A stretch of DNA of 64,000 bases. Origin: an uncultured Prevotellaceae bacterium. GTDB taxonomy: Bacteria > Bacteroidota > Bacteroidia > Bacteroidales > Bacteroidaceae. Position 1 is the first letter of the stretch. Each line of letters opens with the position of its first letter. The notes below the pieces were generated by a model. That model made no database searches and was not told where the DNA came from. It was given only the letters and a program-made list of their open reading frames with translations. Of this stretch, positions 37,515 through 45,764 are shown piece by piece. Where the stretch lies: NCBI GenBank assembly GCA_947166345.1, contig CAMVDU010000003.1, positions 1 to 64,000 of the forward strand, written 5' to 3'. A program made the position numbers and the translations under genes.

Positions 37515-38666
37515 ATGTTTGACTTCATATCACAGAACTTCAACGAGTTTCTCACCTACACAGGCTTTGCCAATGCCTCGGTGGGCAACCTCATCATGAT
37601 AGCCGTAGGCGCCCTGTTCATCTATCTTGCCATCAAGAAAGACTTCGAGCCCCTGCTGCTGGTGCCCATCGGACTGGGTATCATCCTGGGTAATATCCCC
37701 TTCCGTGCCGATGCCGGACTGGAGATAGGCCTCTATGAGGACAACTCCGTGCTCAACATCTTCTACCAGGGCGTGCGCCAGGGCTGGTATCCGCCACTCA
37801 TCTTCTTGGGCATCGGAGCCATGACCGACTTCTCGGCCCTGCTGGCCAATCCCAAGCTGATGCTCATTGGCGGCGCTGCCCAGTTTGGCATCTTCGGTGC
37901 CTACATGCTGGCGCTGGCCTTCGGCTTCGAGCCCGACCAGGCAGCCGGTATCGCCATCATCGGTGGTGCCGACGGTCCTACCGCCATCTTCCTGTCGTCT
38001 AAGCTGGCACCCAACCTCATGGGAGCCATCGCCGTCTGCGCCTATAGCTACATGGCCCTCGTGCCGCTCATCCAGCCGCCCCTCATGCGACTGCTCACCA
38101 CCAAGAAAGAGCGTGTCATCAAGATGAAGCCAGGCCGTCAGGTCAGTCAGACCGAGCGCATCCTCTTCCCCATCATCGGCCTCCTGCTCACCACCTTCAT
38201 CGTGCCGTCGGGTCTGCCCCTGCTGGGCATGCTGTTCTTCGGCAACCTGCTGAAGGAGAGTGGCAAGACCACCCGTCTGGCCAAGACCGCCGGTAGCGCC
38301 TTGAACGACGTTGTCGTGGTGCTGCTGGGACTCACCGTAGGCTGCTCCACGCAGGCCAGCGAGTTCCTGACGCTCAACACCGTCTTCATCTTCGCCATCG
38401 GAGCCTTTGCCTTCGCCATCGCCACCATGAGCGGTGTGCTGTTCGTCAAGCTGATGAACCTCTTCCTGCCCAAGGACAAGAAGATCAACCCCCTCATTGG
38501 CAATGCCGGTGTCAGCGCCGTGCCTATGGCAGCCCGCATCAGTCACAATATGGGTCTCGAGTACGACCGCCACAACTTCCTCCTCATGCACGCCATGGGT
38601 CCCAATGTTGCTGGCGTCATCGGCTCCGCCGTCGCTGCCGGTGCCCTGCTCGGCTTCCTGTCGTAA
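37515..38666 (+). CDS. Sodium-translocating decarboxylase beta subunit (OadB/MmdB)
   Basis: The 383-residue integral membrane protein couples decarboxylation of carboxybiotin to sodium export. It has about nine to eleven membrane segments and the conserved motifs GGADGPTAIFLSSKLAP (with the Asp of the sodium site), an N-terminal GIGAMTDFSALLANP, and the C-terminal GNAGVSAVPMAARISHNMG and HAMGPNVAGVIGSAVAAG. Full length. With the biotin carrier and OadG-like genes it forms a three-gene unit. Confidence 0.95.
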   Translation: MFDFISQNFNEFLTYTGFANASVGNLIMIAVGALFIYLAIKKDFEPLLLVPIGLGIILGNIPFRADAGLEIGLYEDNSVLNIFYQGVRQGWYPPLIFLGIGAMTDFSALLANPKLMLIGGAAQFGIFGAYMLALAFGFEPDQAAGIAIIGGADGPTAIFLSSKLAPNLMGAIAVCAYSYMALVPLIQPPLMRLLTTKKERVIKMKPGRQVSQTERILFPIIGLLLTTFIVPSGLPLLGMLFFGNLLKESGKTTRLAKTAGSALNDVVVVLLGLTVGCSTQASEFLTLNTVFIFAIGAFAFAIATMSGVLFVKLMNLFLPKDKKINPLIGNAGVSAVPMAARISHNMGLEYDRHNFLLMHAMGPNVAGVIGSAVAAGALLGFLS

Positions 38667-38687
38667 ATCCGTCAGCTGATTCGCGCT

Positions 38688-39269
38688 CTGAACAAGAAGC
38701 TTATCATCATCCTCTTAGCCCTCGTCGCCATGACAGTACAGGCTCAGACCTCGTTTGAGCCTGAAGAGGGTTGCCTGAACGTCCTCGATGCGTCTTATGC
38801 GGAGGGCGTTGGCAAACATGGCGACGGGGGCTTTTCTGTTGACTACCTGCACGAGAAGTTCCTCAACGAACGCTTCAGCGTAGGAGCCGGCATCGGCTAC
38901 CGTCATCATGAGAAGTACCATTTCTCGGCCCTTCCCGTTTTCCTCAGCACACACTATTTCTTCCTCGACCGCACGTTCTCGCCCTTCGTCAATCTGCGCG
39001 TCGGAGGCTTCGCCCTGTTCAATGCCAGGAATGTGGGCACCAACCAGCAATACTCCATCTCAAACAAAAAGCAAGGCATCAGCCTCTTCCTCTCGCCAAG
39101 CCTCGGCGTCAAGATGCACATCACGCCAAACCTCGGCCTCATGGCATCGGTTAGTGACGAGTCCTGTCTCGTCAATGCCTTTGACACCTCCAAGCACCTT
39201 TACAGAAACAAGCTGATCAACAGCCTGAGCATCAACCTCGGCGTCTGCTTCCAGATTAAAGGATGGTAA
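38688..39269 (+). CDS. Outer membrane beta-barrel-like protein with apparent non-ATG start
   Basis: No family recognised. The frame's first ATG (38730) gives a 179-residue product starting MTVQAQTSF, in the middle of what reads as a signal peptide. The codons before it encode NKKLIIILLALVAMTVQAQ with cleavage after Ala-Gln-Ala. The frame is open back to the oadB stop at 38664-38666 and has no ATG, GTG or TTG, so CTG at 38688 is the best start (193 residues). The mature part has alternating strands (FSVDYLHEKFLNERFSVGAG, INSLSINLGVCFQ) as in small outer-membrane barrels. It may use CTG, depend on oadB translation, or be a gene that has lost its ATG. Confidence 0.6.
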   Translation: MNKKLIIILLALVAMTVQAQTSFEPEEGCLNVLDASYAEGVGKHGDGGFSVDYLHEKFLNERFSVGAGIGYRHHEKYHFSALPVFLSTHYFFLDRTFSPFVNLRVGGFALFNARNVGTNQQYSISNKKQGISLFLSPSLGVKMHITPNLGLMASVSDESCLVNAFDTSKHLYRNKLINSLSINLGVCFQIKGW

Positions 39270-39278
39270 AGAAATTGT

Positions 39279-40391
39279 ATGAAAAACCAAATGAATATGA
39301 TTAAACACTACTGCAGATTCTTACTTTTACTGGTCATGTTGGCAGAACCGACATTTGCGAATGCTCAGATTAAGGTCGAAGCATCCGAGGAGGTGGAACT
39401 AATGGCCATCCTCTCACGAACGGCTGGCTTTAGGGAGTATTGTATGGATAGGGGAGGGCAATACACTAAGGATACGGAGGCGTGGTTCGCGCCCTACAAG
39501 CAGCATGCTGTCGTGGCTTGCTTTCAGAGCCTGCGCAACAAATATGGCATCAGCTATGATGCTGTGATGAGCATGGCTATCCATCTTGACATCGACGGAG
39601 ATAGAATCAAGTTCCTTGGCGAGCAGACTGACCTTGATAAGCGTTGGAAGGACATTGACATCGAAGACTTTATCGATCAACTCAATACATTCTATATAGA
39701 AACGCGCTTCCATGATTTTTATACGCAGCATCAGTCCTTTTATGAGTCTGTCCTTCATATTTACGAGCAGAACGTGATGCAATACTTCCATCAGGACTGG
39801 TACCCGCGTTTCTACGGTAAGGAGCCGACTGAGCAATTCCGCATCGTTGTCGGCTTCACCAATGGCGGCGGCAACTATGGCCCAAGTCGGCAACTGACAG
39901 GCCAACCAAAAGAGGTCCTTGCCATCTGTGGCTATAGCATCGACGAGAACACAGGGAAGACTTTCGAGAACGGCACGGACTATGCCGCGACTCTCATTCA
40001 CGAGTTCAACCACTCCTTTGTCAATCCTCTATACGATGCTAATGCCGACCAGCTCGGTGCTATCGGTGAGACATTGTTGAAACGATACTATCGCGGTATG
40101 AGCAACCAAGCCTACAGAAATGCTCCCACTGTCATCAATGAGAGCATCGTCCGTGCAGCCGTCATCATCTACATGCAGGAGAACGGTTTCAGTGAAGAGC
40201 AAATTAAAGCAGAAATGTACGATCAGATAGCCCGTGACTTCCTTTGGATGCCAGAACTTGTTACAGCCTTGCGCCATTACTCCAAGCACCGCAACCGTTA
40301 CAAGTCGCTTGGCGACTACTACCCCGAAATCGTCAAGTGCTTGGAAAAATATCTGAAAGTCGAAACCAAAAGAATAGAGGATGCTTTATGA
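39279..40391 (+). CDS. DUF4932-like exported protein with HExxH motif
   Basis: The 370-residue protein has an N-terminal signal peptide (hydrophobic core FLLLLVMLAEPTFANAQ; ATGs at 39279, 39291 and 39297 are all possible). Residues about 237-243 contain LIHEFNHSF, an HExxH zinc-peptidase motif, and about 38 residues later INESIVRAA offers a possible third ligand Glu. This fits DUF4932, a Bacteroidota family thought to be metallopeptidase-like; activity is unproven. It starts nine bases after the barrel gene, and its stop overlaps the next gene by four bases. Confidence 0.72.
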   Translation: MKNQMNMIKHYCRFLLLLVMLAEPTFANAQIKVEASEEVELMAILSRTAGFREYCMDRGGQYTKDTEAWFAPYKQHAVVACFQSLRNKYGISYDAVMSMAIHLDIDGDRIKFLGEQTDLDKRWKDIDIEDFIDQLNTFYIETRFHDFYTQHQSFYESVLHIYEQNVMQYFHQDWYPRFYGKEPTEQFRIVVGFTNGGGNYGPSRQLTGQPKEVLAICGYSIDENTGKTFENGTDYAATLIHEFNHSFVNPLYDANADQLGAIGETLLKRYYRGMSNQAYRNAPTVINESIVRAAVIIYMQENGFSEEQIKAEMYDQIARDFLWMPELVTALRHYSKHRNRYKSLGDYYPEIVKCLEKYLKVETKRIEDAL

Positions 40392-40936
40392 AACAAGCGG
40401 GACTTCTCTTTCTGATTATAGCCGCCCTCGCATTCTTATCTTGCGGCAGCGACGAGCCAAGATATGCCGACCCAGAGGCATACGAAAAGACCGTGCAGCT
40501 GAATGAGCAGTATGGACCATTCATGGTTGGCACATGGCACTATGAGAACACTAGCAACACGCAACGTTATTACGAGCGGCTCACTTTCCAGGCCGATGGC
40601 ACGTTGACGGGAATGCGTAAATGGCAAACCCGTAAACTTGTCACAATCGACGGCAAAGAACAATATACTGACTGGGAAGACTTCGGACTAAGCGGAACGT
40701 TCACGGGGACATGGCAGTTGAGATATTGGAGCCCTGAAGGTAACAGCGGCGAAAAGCGCAACTGCCTGCAGCTGAGCGCTACCTACGACGAAACCGGTCG
40801 GGAGTACACAGCCTATTCCTGTGTTCTTACCTTCGCCTACGCTGATGCCACTACTCTCCGCATTCAAGGCTATTACGTCAAAGACGCAGACGGCTGGATA
40901 AACTACAAGCGTGGGGAGTCGGAACCAACGTTCTGA
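40388..40936 (+). CDS. Small lipoprotein, possible lipocalin-like fold
   Basis: The 182-residue product starts at the ATG overlapping the previous stop (ATGA). Lipoprotein signal MKQAGLLFLIIAALAFLSC, Cys 19. The mature part has VGTWHYENTSNTQRYYERLTFQ and GTFTGTWQLRYW, GxW-type strands typical of lipocalin-like proteins in Bacteroidota. Ligand and role unknown. The strong terminator at 40962 ends the unit. Confidence 0.7.
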   Translation: MKQAGLLFLIIAALAFLSCGSDEPRYADPEAYEKTVQLNEQYGPFMVGTWHYENTSNTQRYYERLTFQADGTLTGMRKWQTRKLVTIDGKEQYTDWEDFGLSGTFTGTWQLRYWSPEGNSGEKRNCLQLSATYDETGREYTAYSCVLTFAYADATTLRIQGYYVKDADGWINYKRGESEPTF

Positions 40937-40961
40937 AACTACGCTATATTATAAGTAAATT

Positions 40962-40997
40962 GCGGACTGAAGTCACAAGGCTTCAGTCCGCATTGTT
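40962..40997 (+). terminator. Terminator ending the oadG-to-lipoprotein run
   Basis: Perfect 11-bp stem GCGGACTGAAG/CTTCAGTCCGC (40962-40972 and 40981-40991) with an eight-base loop, followed by a T-rich ATTGTTTAT. Confidence 0.85.
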
Positions 40998-41038
40998 TAT
41001 AATCAGAATAGATCAGACACATTACTAATAATCTCATG

Positions 41039-41202
41039 AAGTGACGCACCTGGCGATGCGAAGTGACGCAAAAGACTACCTTTTGACTTAAGTCGGAAGA
41101 CCTTTTGACTTAAGTCGAGCGACCTTTTGACTTAAGTCGAGCGACCTTTTGACTTAAGTCACGCGGTAGGAAAATGCGTCAGTTTGTGTTGAAAAGTGCG
41201 TC
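41039..41202. repeat. 22-bp periodic array in the spacer before the CxxCH propeller gene
   Basis: Most of the 277-bp gene-free stretch 40937-41213. GTGACGC at 41041 and 41063; then four 22-bp units at 41081, 41103, 41125 and 41147, each with the palindrome GACTTAAGTC; then TGCGTC at 41175 and 41197. Each of the three sub-blocks keeps a 22-bp period. The array stops 12 bases before the stop codon of the minus-strand gene. No promoter was recognised. Confidence 0.9.
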
Positions 41203-41213
41203 TCCTTGCGTTG

Positions 41214-42737
41214 TTACTTGCTGAGCCTCTCGACGTATTTCACGGGCGGCTCGCCGTCGGTGGCGAGGACCTTGGCGAAGGTCTGGGGCTGAATGTCAAC
41301 GGGACCGCGCATGAACTCGGGGATGTTGTAGCTGCCCGTCATCTGACGGTGGTAGTCGGGGTAGGCGGAGGGCAGCTCGAAGGGCTTGCTCTCGCGGCCG
41401 TCGGCATCGATGTGGCCTATGAAGGGACGGGTGAAGACGCCATCGTCGCGGCGACTGCTGAAGATGACCCAGCGGCCGTTGCTGGACCAGGAGTGGTAGC
41501 TCTCGGTATCGGGCGAGTTGAAGGTGCTTATTCTGCGCACGGAGTCGTTCTGGAGGTCCATGAGGCAGAGGTCGGCATCGTGGTGCCAGATGTGGAAGCA
41601 ACCGTACTGGCCGATGGTGAACATGAGATAGCGACCGTCGGGCGAGATGCGGGGCAGGGTGGCGCTGCTGTCGATGGCTGCGGCATCATAGACGAGGCAG
41701 CGGGGACCGAAGGTGTAGGTGTCGGGGTCGAAGCTCTTGCGGTAGATGTTGTACTTGATGTCCTTGTGGTACTTGACGACGCGTTGCAGGGGGTCGGTGA
41801 CGATGGAGTCGTCGGGGTTGAAGTAGGCGCTGCAGTAGTAGAGCCACTTGCCGTCGGGCGACCAGCAGGGGAAGACCTCGAACTCGTTGGGGTCGTTCTC
41901 GATGTTGGCTACCTGGTTTTTCTTGATGTCGTAGGCTATGAGGTCGCTCTCGGAGTCATAGACCTCGATCTTGTTGTGGTCGAGGGACTGGAAGCTCTGA
42001 CTGGTCTTGTTGGTGGAATAGACGATGATGTCGAGGGTGGGGTGCCATGCGGGATAGACGCCAGCGGAGAGGATGGAGTCGTTCTTCATGTTGATCTTGC
42101 GGATGTCGCCGTCGATGGCTATGACGGTGCCTCCCTGGTTCTGGCGTGCGTGGAACTGCATGCGCCCCGGGTTGTAGTTCTGGTAGTGATGGCAGTTGAT
42201 GCACTGGCCGTCTTTCTCAGTGGAGCAGAGGGCGTTGTTGTAGATGATGCTCTCGTCGTAGTTCTCCAGGCAACGCTGTCGGATGGTGAGGTTCTCGTAG
42301 GTGCGGAACGAGGGGGGAATGACGCGGTAGCTGATATAGGGGTCGATGGGGTCGGGCGAGACGCTGATGGTGAAGGGCTGGTAGCGCGTCCACTGGTCGT
42401 CGGTGGATGAGAACACTTCGACCTTGATATCCTTGCCGCGGGCCTGCTCCAGGAGCTCGCGCCAGTCGTCGGCATCGGGCTGTACTGCGTCGTAGCCGCA
42501 CAGCAACTCCTTGTCGCCCAGGGTGAAACGCGCCACCATCTCGTCGGCAGGACGGTCCATCTGGAATGTCAGCGGGGCGATGTTGGCAGGCACGGTGACG
42601 TTGGTATAGTCGGGATAGATCTGTGGCAGCTGGTTGCTCTGCGTGTAGGTCTCGGGCACCTTCACCCCTCCGCATGCCAGCAGCATGGCGCTCATGGTGA
42701 GGGTGACGAGGGCTGTATGTAGGAATGATTTTCTCAT
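41214..42737 (-). CDS. Beta-propeller lipoprotein with a CxxCH motif
   Basis: The 507-residue lipoprotein starts at 42737 (MRKSFLHTAL), giving lipobox LLAC (Cys 22); an ATG at 42761 would overlap the upstream gene. A TolB/PD40-like propeller is indicated by repeated PD-G motifs: WHPTLDIIVYSTNKT, CWSPDGKWLYYCSAYF, ISPDGRYLMFTIGQYG and WSSNGRWVIFSSRRDDG. Residues 179-183 are CINCH, a c-type haem attachment motif, inside a Cys/His-rich loop CINCHHYQNYNPGR. This may be a single-haem cytochrome module or a structural metal site. It follows the DUF6057-like gene by 13 bases. Confidence 0.8.
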   Translation of the reverse strand: MRKSFLHTALVTLTMSAMLLACGGVKVPETYTQSNQLPQIYPDYTNVTVPANIAPLTFQMDRPADEMVARFTLGDKELLCGYDAVQPDADDWRELLEQARGKDIKVEVFSSTDDQWTRYQPFTISVSPDPIDPYISYRVIPPSFRTYENLTIRQRCLENYDESIIYNNALCSTEKDGQCINCHHYQNYNPGRMQFHARQNQGGTVIAIDGDIRKINMKNDSILSAGVYPAWHPTLDIIVYSTNKTSQSFQSLDHNKIEVYDSESDLIAYDIKKNQVANIENDPNEFEVFPCWSPDGKWLYYCSAYFNPDDSIVTDPLQRVVKYHKDIKYNIYRKSFDPDTYTFGPRCLVYDAAAIDSSATLPRISPDGRYLMFTIGQYGCFHIWHHDADLCLMDLQNDSVRRISTFNSPDTESYHSWSSNGRWVIFSSRRDDGVFTRPFIGHIDADGRESKPFELPSAYPDYHRQMTGSYNIPEFMRGPVDIQPQTFAKVLATDGEPPVKYVERLSK

Positions 42738-42750
42738 AGTCGTGGGGAGT

Positions 42751-44598
42751 TTAGATGACATCGTCGTAGTGCATCAGGTAGAAGTCAAAGAAATAGGTCT
42801 TGCCGAAGTTGGGGGCGAGGGCTTCTCGGCCAGCCTCGGGGGCCATACCGTCGTACTGTGTCAGCTGACGGGCGAAGGCGTCGAAGGCGGCTTTGACGTC
42901 CTGTCCGATGAAGTTGAGGGCCGAGGCGTCCTTGTCGTTCTCATAGCAGTAGAGGTAGGCGGCCTCCTGGAAGTGGCGCGGCACAGGGCCCTTGGGGTGC
43001 AGTTGGATGTAGGCCTCGAACTGTTTCTCGAAGAGTGTCCAGTTCTTCATCCACATGGCGGCTATGAGCTGCTGCTCTTGGAACACGGGGTCGGTGCTGG
43101 GCGTGCTCCTTGCCAGACTGCGCATGATGAAGCGTTCCACGTGCTCCTGGTCGGCCGTCAGGTTGTCAGCATAATGAAGCATGTGGGTGATGGGTCCCAT
43201 CTCGGGATCGTCCTTGATGGACTCGGGACGGGCCAGCAGTTCCTCCAGATGATGGGCACGGTCGGCATAGTAGCGCGTGTGCTTCAGCATCTCGATGTAC
43301 TTGCGTGCCAGTCGCTCCTCACCGTTCATGACGGCACACTTGGCCAGCAGCTCGCAGAACTGGGGATTCCAGCCATACTCCACGCCCATCTCCATGCAGA
43401 AGCGATGGCCGTAGTTGAGCATGCCGTACTGATAGTACATCATGGGTCCGATGGCCAGCAGGGTATTCATGGGGAAGTCGGCATTGTAGGGCTTCATGCC
43501 GTTGGCATACTTGAACATGTCGTTGCCCTGCGTGCCCAAGCGACAGAGCGCCAGGTTGCGCATCATCACGATGGCGCGCGTGGGTTCGTCCTCCTGAAGG
43601 GCGGCCTCCTCGAGTACGCCCTGCCAATCCTGACGGTCTATACAATGTTGCATGGCCAGCTCGCGATGGAAGTTCTCGTCCTTGAACCAGCTGAAATACA
43701 AGCCTGCGGCAACACCAGCCAACAGCACCACCTGACAGGCTGCCCAGCGCACCATGCCCAGGGCAGGCTTCTCGCCAAGCTTCTGCCACAGACCATAGGT
43801 GGCTGCCAGAAGCACGAAGAAGAGCAATAATAAATAATAAGGTATATAATAGTTGGGGGACTCTTCTATGGTAATATACAACGGCAGCCCAGCCGCATAG
43901 ATATTGATCTTGTTGACCTGACAGAACACGTGCTGGTAGCACAGCAGGGGCACCAGCCAGATGGACAGCAGGGCGACGGCGCTGTTGACAACGCGCATGA
44001 TGAGCCCCTTCTCCAGATACCATTGCCAGATGCCCATGACGAGCGCTCCACCCAGGGCGTAGGCTCCCAGCAGGGGATAGCCGATGGCAGTCGTCACCAC
44101 TATATATATAGTACGGAGCCCGTACTTAGACGGCAGACAGCGGAAGCCCCACAGCAGGGCTGCGATGACGGTGGTGCCGAGGGTGGTGACAAAGACGTGG
44201 CCAGGGAGCTTGAGCAGATAGACCCAGTAGCCCATGTCAACGATGGTGACCAGGATGAGCGCCACGGGGATGAGCGTCACCACTGCCCAGCGGCCATCTA
44301 TGCGGAAGGCCCGCTTCACCAGCCACATCAGCAACAGCCACCACAGACACAGGATGGTGGTGCCCAGCCAGGGGTGGTAGAAATACTCGGTGAACAGCGT
44401 GCCTGCCCATGACAGCAGACCGCCAGGCACAGCCATCAGCTCGTGGTAGAAAAGCGACGTGTCGAGATGCAGGTTCAGTGCCTGAACCTTCCAAAGGAAA
44501 TCGCCCTCGCAGACTAACAGCAGCAGCGCTATCACCACGAGGAACAGCGGCCACAGCACAAAGGATGCTTTCTCTATGAAGGAGAATTGTTTCTTCAT
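42751..44598 (-). CDS. DUF6057-like membrane protein with large soluble domain
   Basis: The 615-residue protein has about ten membrane segments in residues 10-345 (for example FVLWPLFLVVIALLLLVCEG, LLSWAGTLFTEYFYHPWLG) and a soluble C-terminal part of helical, TPR-like repeats (ALQEDEPTRAIVMMRNLALC, FCELLAKCAVMNGEERLARKYI). The layout matches DUF6057 of Bacteroidales, which has no assigned function. It is the first gene of a two-gene unit with the CxxCH lipoprotein, which suggests a shared envelope role. Confidence 0.78.
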   Translation of the reverse strand: MKKQFSFIEKASFVLWPLFLVVIALLLLVCEGDFLWKVQALNLHLDTSLFYHELMAVPGGLLSWAGTLFTEYFYHPWLGTTILCLWWLLLMWLVKRAFRIDGRWAVVTLIPVALILVTIVDMGYWVYLLKLPGHVFVTTLGTTVIAALLWGFRCLPSKYGLRTIYIVVTTAIGYPLLGAYALGGALVMGIWQWYLEKGLIMRVVNSAVALLSIWLVPLLCYQHVFCQVNKINIYAAGLPLYITIEESPNYYIPYYLLLLFFVLLAATYGLWQKLGEKPALGMVRWAACQVVLLAGVAAGLYFSWFKDENFHRELAMQHCIDRQDWQGVLEEAALQEDEPTRAIVMMRNLALCRLGTQGNDMFKYANGMKPYNADFPMNTLLAIGPMMYYQYGMLNYGHRFCMEMGVEYGWNPQFCELLAKCAVMNGEERLARKYIEMLKHTRYYADRAHHLEELLARPESIKDDPEMGPITHMLHYADNLTADQEHVERFIMRSLARSTPSTDPVFQEQQLIAAMWMKNWTLFEKQFEAYIQLHPKGPVPRHFQEAAYLYCYENDKDASALNFIGQDVKAAFDAFARQLTQYDGMAPEAGREALAPNFGKTYFFDFYLMHYDDVI

Positions 44599-44627
44599 TG
44601 TTCTGGTTTTAGTCGATATTTAGTGCG

Positions 44628-44658
44628 CAAAAGTACAGCATTTCTTTTACAATACAAA
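44628..44658 (-). promoter_or_regulatory. Promoter for the DUF6057-like/CxxCH unit
   Basis: On the minus strand, TTTG at 44658-44655, a 19-bp gap, then TACTTTTG at 44635-44628; 29 bases to the ATG. Confidence 0.7.
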
Positions 44659-44709
44659 ATTGTATGCGCAAAAGTTTGCGTTTTATCTCCATAATTTGAA
44701 ACAAACCCC

Positions 44710-45633
44710 TTACTGCTCACCGATGACAAGGCATGTCCAGTTGTCATCGGTGTTTTGTTTGATGACCTTCAGTCCCAGACTTTGAGCCTTCTCGGTTAAC
44801 AGCGGAACGTCGCTCGTGTAGAAACCGCTGAGGATGAGGGTGGCACCAGGGCGCATCTGCTGACGGAAACGCGGCATATCGGCCAACAGGATATTGCGGT
44901 TGATATTGGCAAGGACGAGGTCGAAACCCGATGGAGAACCATCGGGAGTGGTAAGGGTGTCGAGGAGGGTAGCATCGCCCAAGAGCGAGGTGAACCGTTC
45001 GTCCACACGGTTGATAACCGCATTATGGCGGGCATTGTCGGCACTCCACTCGTCGATGTCGTAGCCTGTGGCATGAGCAGCACCCAATTTCAGCGCCACA
45101 ATTGAGAGGATGCCCGTACCGGTGCCGCAGTCGAGAACATGTTTGCCAGAAAGGTCCATGTTGAGCAACTCGCCGACAATCATCCGCGTCGTCTCGTGAG
45201 TGCCTGTGCCGAATGCCATCTTGGCATCAATCTCAATGGAGAACTGAGAGTTGAGAACTGAGAGTTGAGAGTTGTCTGATGGGAGATGCCGACCATCGTG
45301 TATCACCAGCGCCTTGTTGCTGCCATCAGGCATCGTGCTGCTAACCACTATTGGCTCGAAGCCTTCCTCTTCCCATTGCTCGTTCCAGTCGCGATACTCA
45401 GCCTCCTCAACAGAGAATGTCACGTTGCAGGAGGGTAGGGGGAAGTCGCTGAGCAGTTGCTCCAGCATGGAACGGTCGAACAGTGGTTGCTGCACATAGC
45501 CGCAGAGTCCCTCTTCGCAGTCCTCAAACGATTCGAAACCGGCTTCTCCAGCCAAGGCAGAGGTGATGTCGATGGCATCCTGAAAGAGTCCTTCGGGTGC
45601 CGAAATATGGAAGATTGTCTTGTAGTACTTCAT
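44710..45633 (-). CDS. prmA: Ribosomal protein L11 methyltransferase PrmA
   Basis: The 307-residue SAM-dependent enzyme trimethylates ribosomal protein L11. The N-terminal substrate domain includes RDWNEQWEEEGFEP; the catalytic domain has AFGTGTHETTRM, the SAM motif VLDCGTGTGILSIVALKLGA and the LANINRNILL catalytic loop. Residues 119-132 (SDNSQLSVLNSQFS) replace the usual short turn between the domains and are encoded by a 7-bp tandem array. Otherwise normal for the family in Bacteroidota. Confidence 0.95.
   Translation of the reverse strand: MKYYKTIFHISAPEGLFQDAIDITSALAGEAGFESFEDCEEGLCGYVQQPLFDRSMLEQLLSDFPLPSCNVTFSVEEAEYRDWNEQWEEEGFEPIVVSSTMPDGSNKALVIHDGRHLPSDNSQLSVLNSQFSIEIDAKMAFGTGTHETTRMIVGELLNMDLSGKHVLDCGTGTGILSIVALKLGAAHATGYDIDEWSADNARHNAVINRVDERFTSLLGDATLLDTLTTPDGSPSGFDLVLANINRNILLADMPRFRQQMRPGATLILSGFYTSDVPLLTEKAQSLGLKVIKQNTDDNWTCLVIGEQ
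45239..45273. repeat. 7-bp tandem array inside prmA (five units)
   Basis: Plus-strand GAGAACT, GAGAGTT, GAGAACT, GAGAGTT, GAGAGTT. GAGAGTT is the reverse complement of AACTCTC, the valS unit, and both genes read it in sense as AACTCTC to give NSQLS-type peptides. Confidence 0.92.
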
Positions 45634-45654
45634 CTTATTCGTTAATTTTTACTG

Positions 45655-45662
45655 CAAAAATA
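45655..45662 (-). promoter_or_regulatory. Promoter -7 element for prmA
   Basis: Minus-strand TATTTTTG, 22 bases from the prmA ATG. Confidence 0.45.
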
Positions 45663-45672
45663 ATAAAAATAG

Positions 45673-45703
45673 GGAAAATCCTATCATGGTTTAGGGATTT
45701 TCC
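45673..45703. promoter_or_regulatory. Inverted repeat between divergent promoters (possible operator)
   Basis: GGAAAATCC (45673-45681) and GGATTTTCC (45695-45703) form a perfect 9-bp inverted repeat with a 13-bp spacer, lying between the prmA and Tyr/Trp-rich protein promoters. The arm spacing of about two helical turns suits a dimeric regulator. Confidence 0.45.
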
Positions 45704-45704
45704 G

Positions 45705-45712
45705 TATATTTG
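45705..45712 (+). promoter_or_regulatory. Promoter -7 element for the Tyr/Trp-rich protein gene
   Basis: TATATTTG; a second candidate TATTTTTG lies at 45728-45735. The ATG is at 45765. Confidence 0.5.
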
Positions 45713-45764
45713 CAGTAGAATTTATATTATTTTTGCATCGTGAAACTATAAAACAACGAAAGAT

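Noticed and set aside
37530..38591. 353-codon minus-strand open frame
   Set aside because: Antisense shadow of oadB; no recognisable domain. The similar frame at 35834-36889 is rejected for the same reason.
41081..41168. Possible CRISPR array (four 22-bp repeats)
   Set aside because: The repeats are directly adjacent with no unique spacers, carry an internal palindrome, and no cas gene is nearby.
41196..42410. 404-codon plus-strand open frame
   Set aside because: It is the antisense of the CxxCH propeller gene, has a Val/Gly/Asp-rich composition typical of reverse-frame translation of GC-rich codons, and has no signal or domain.
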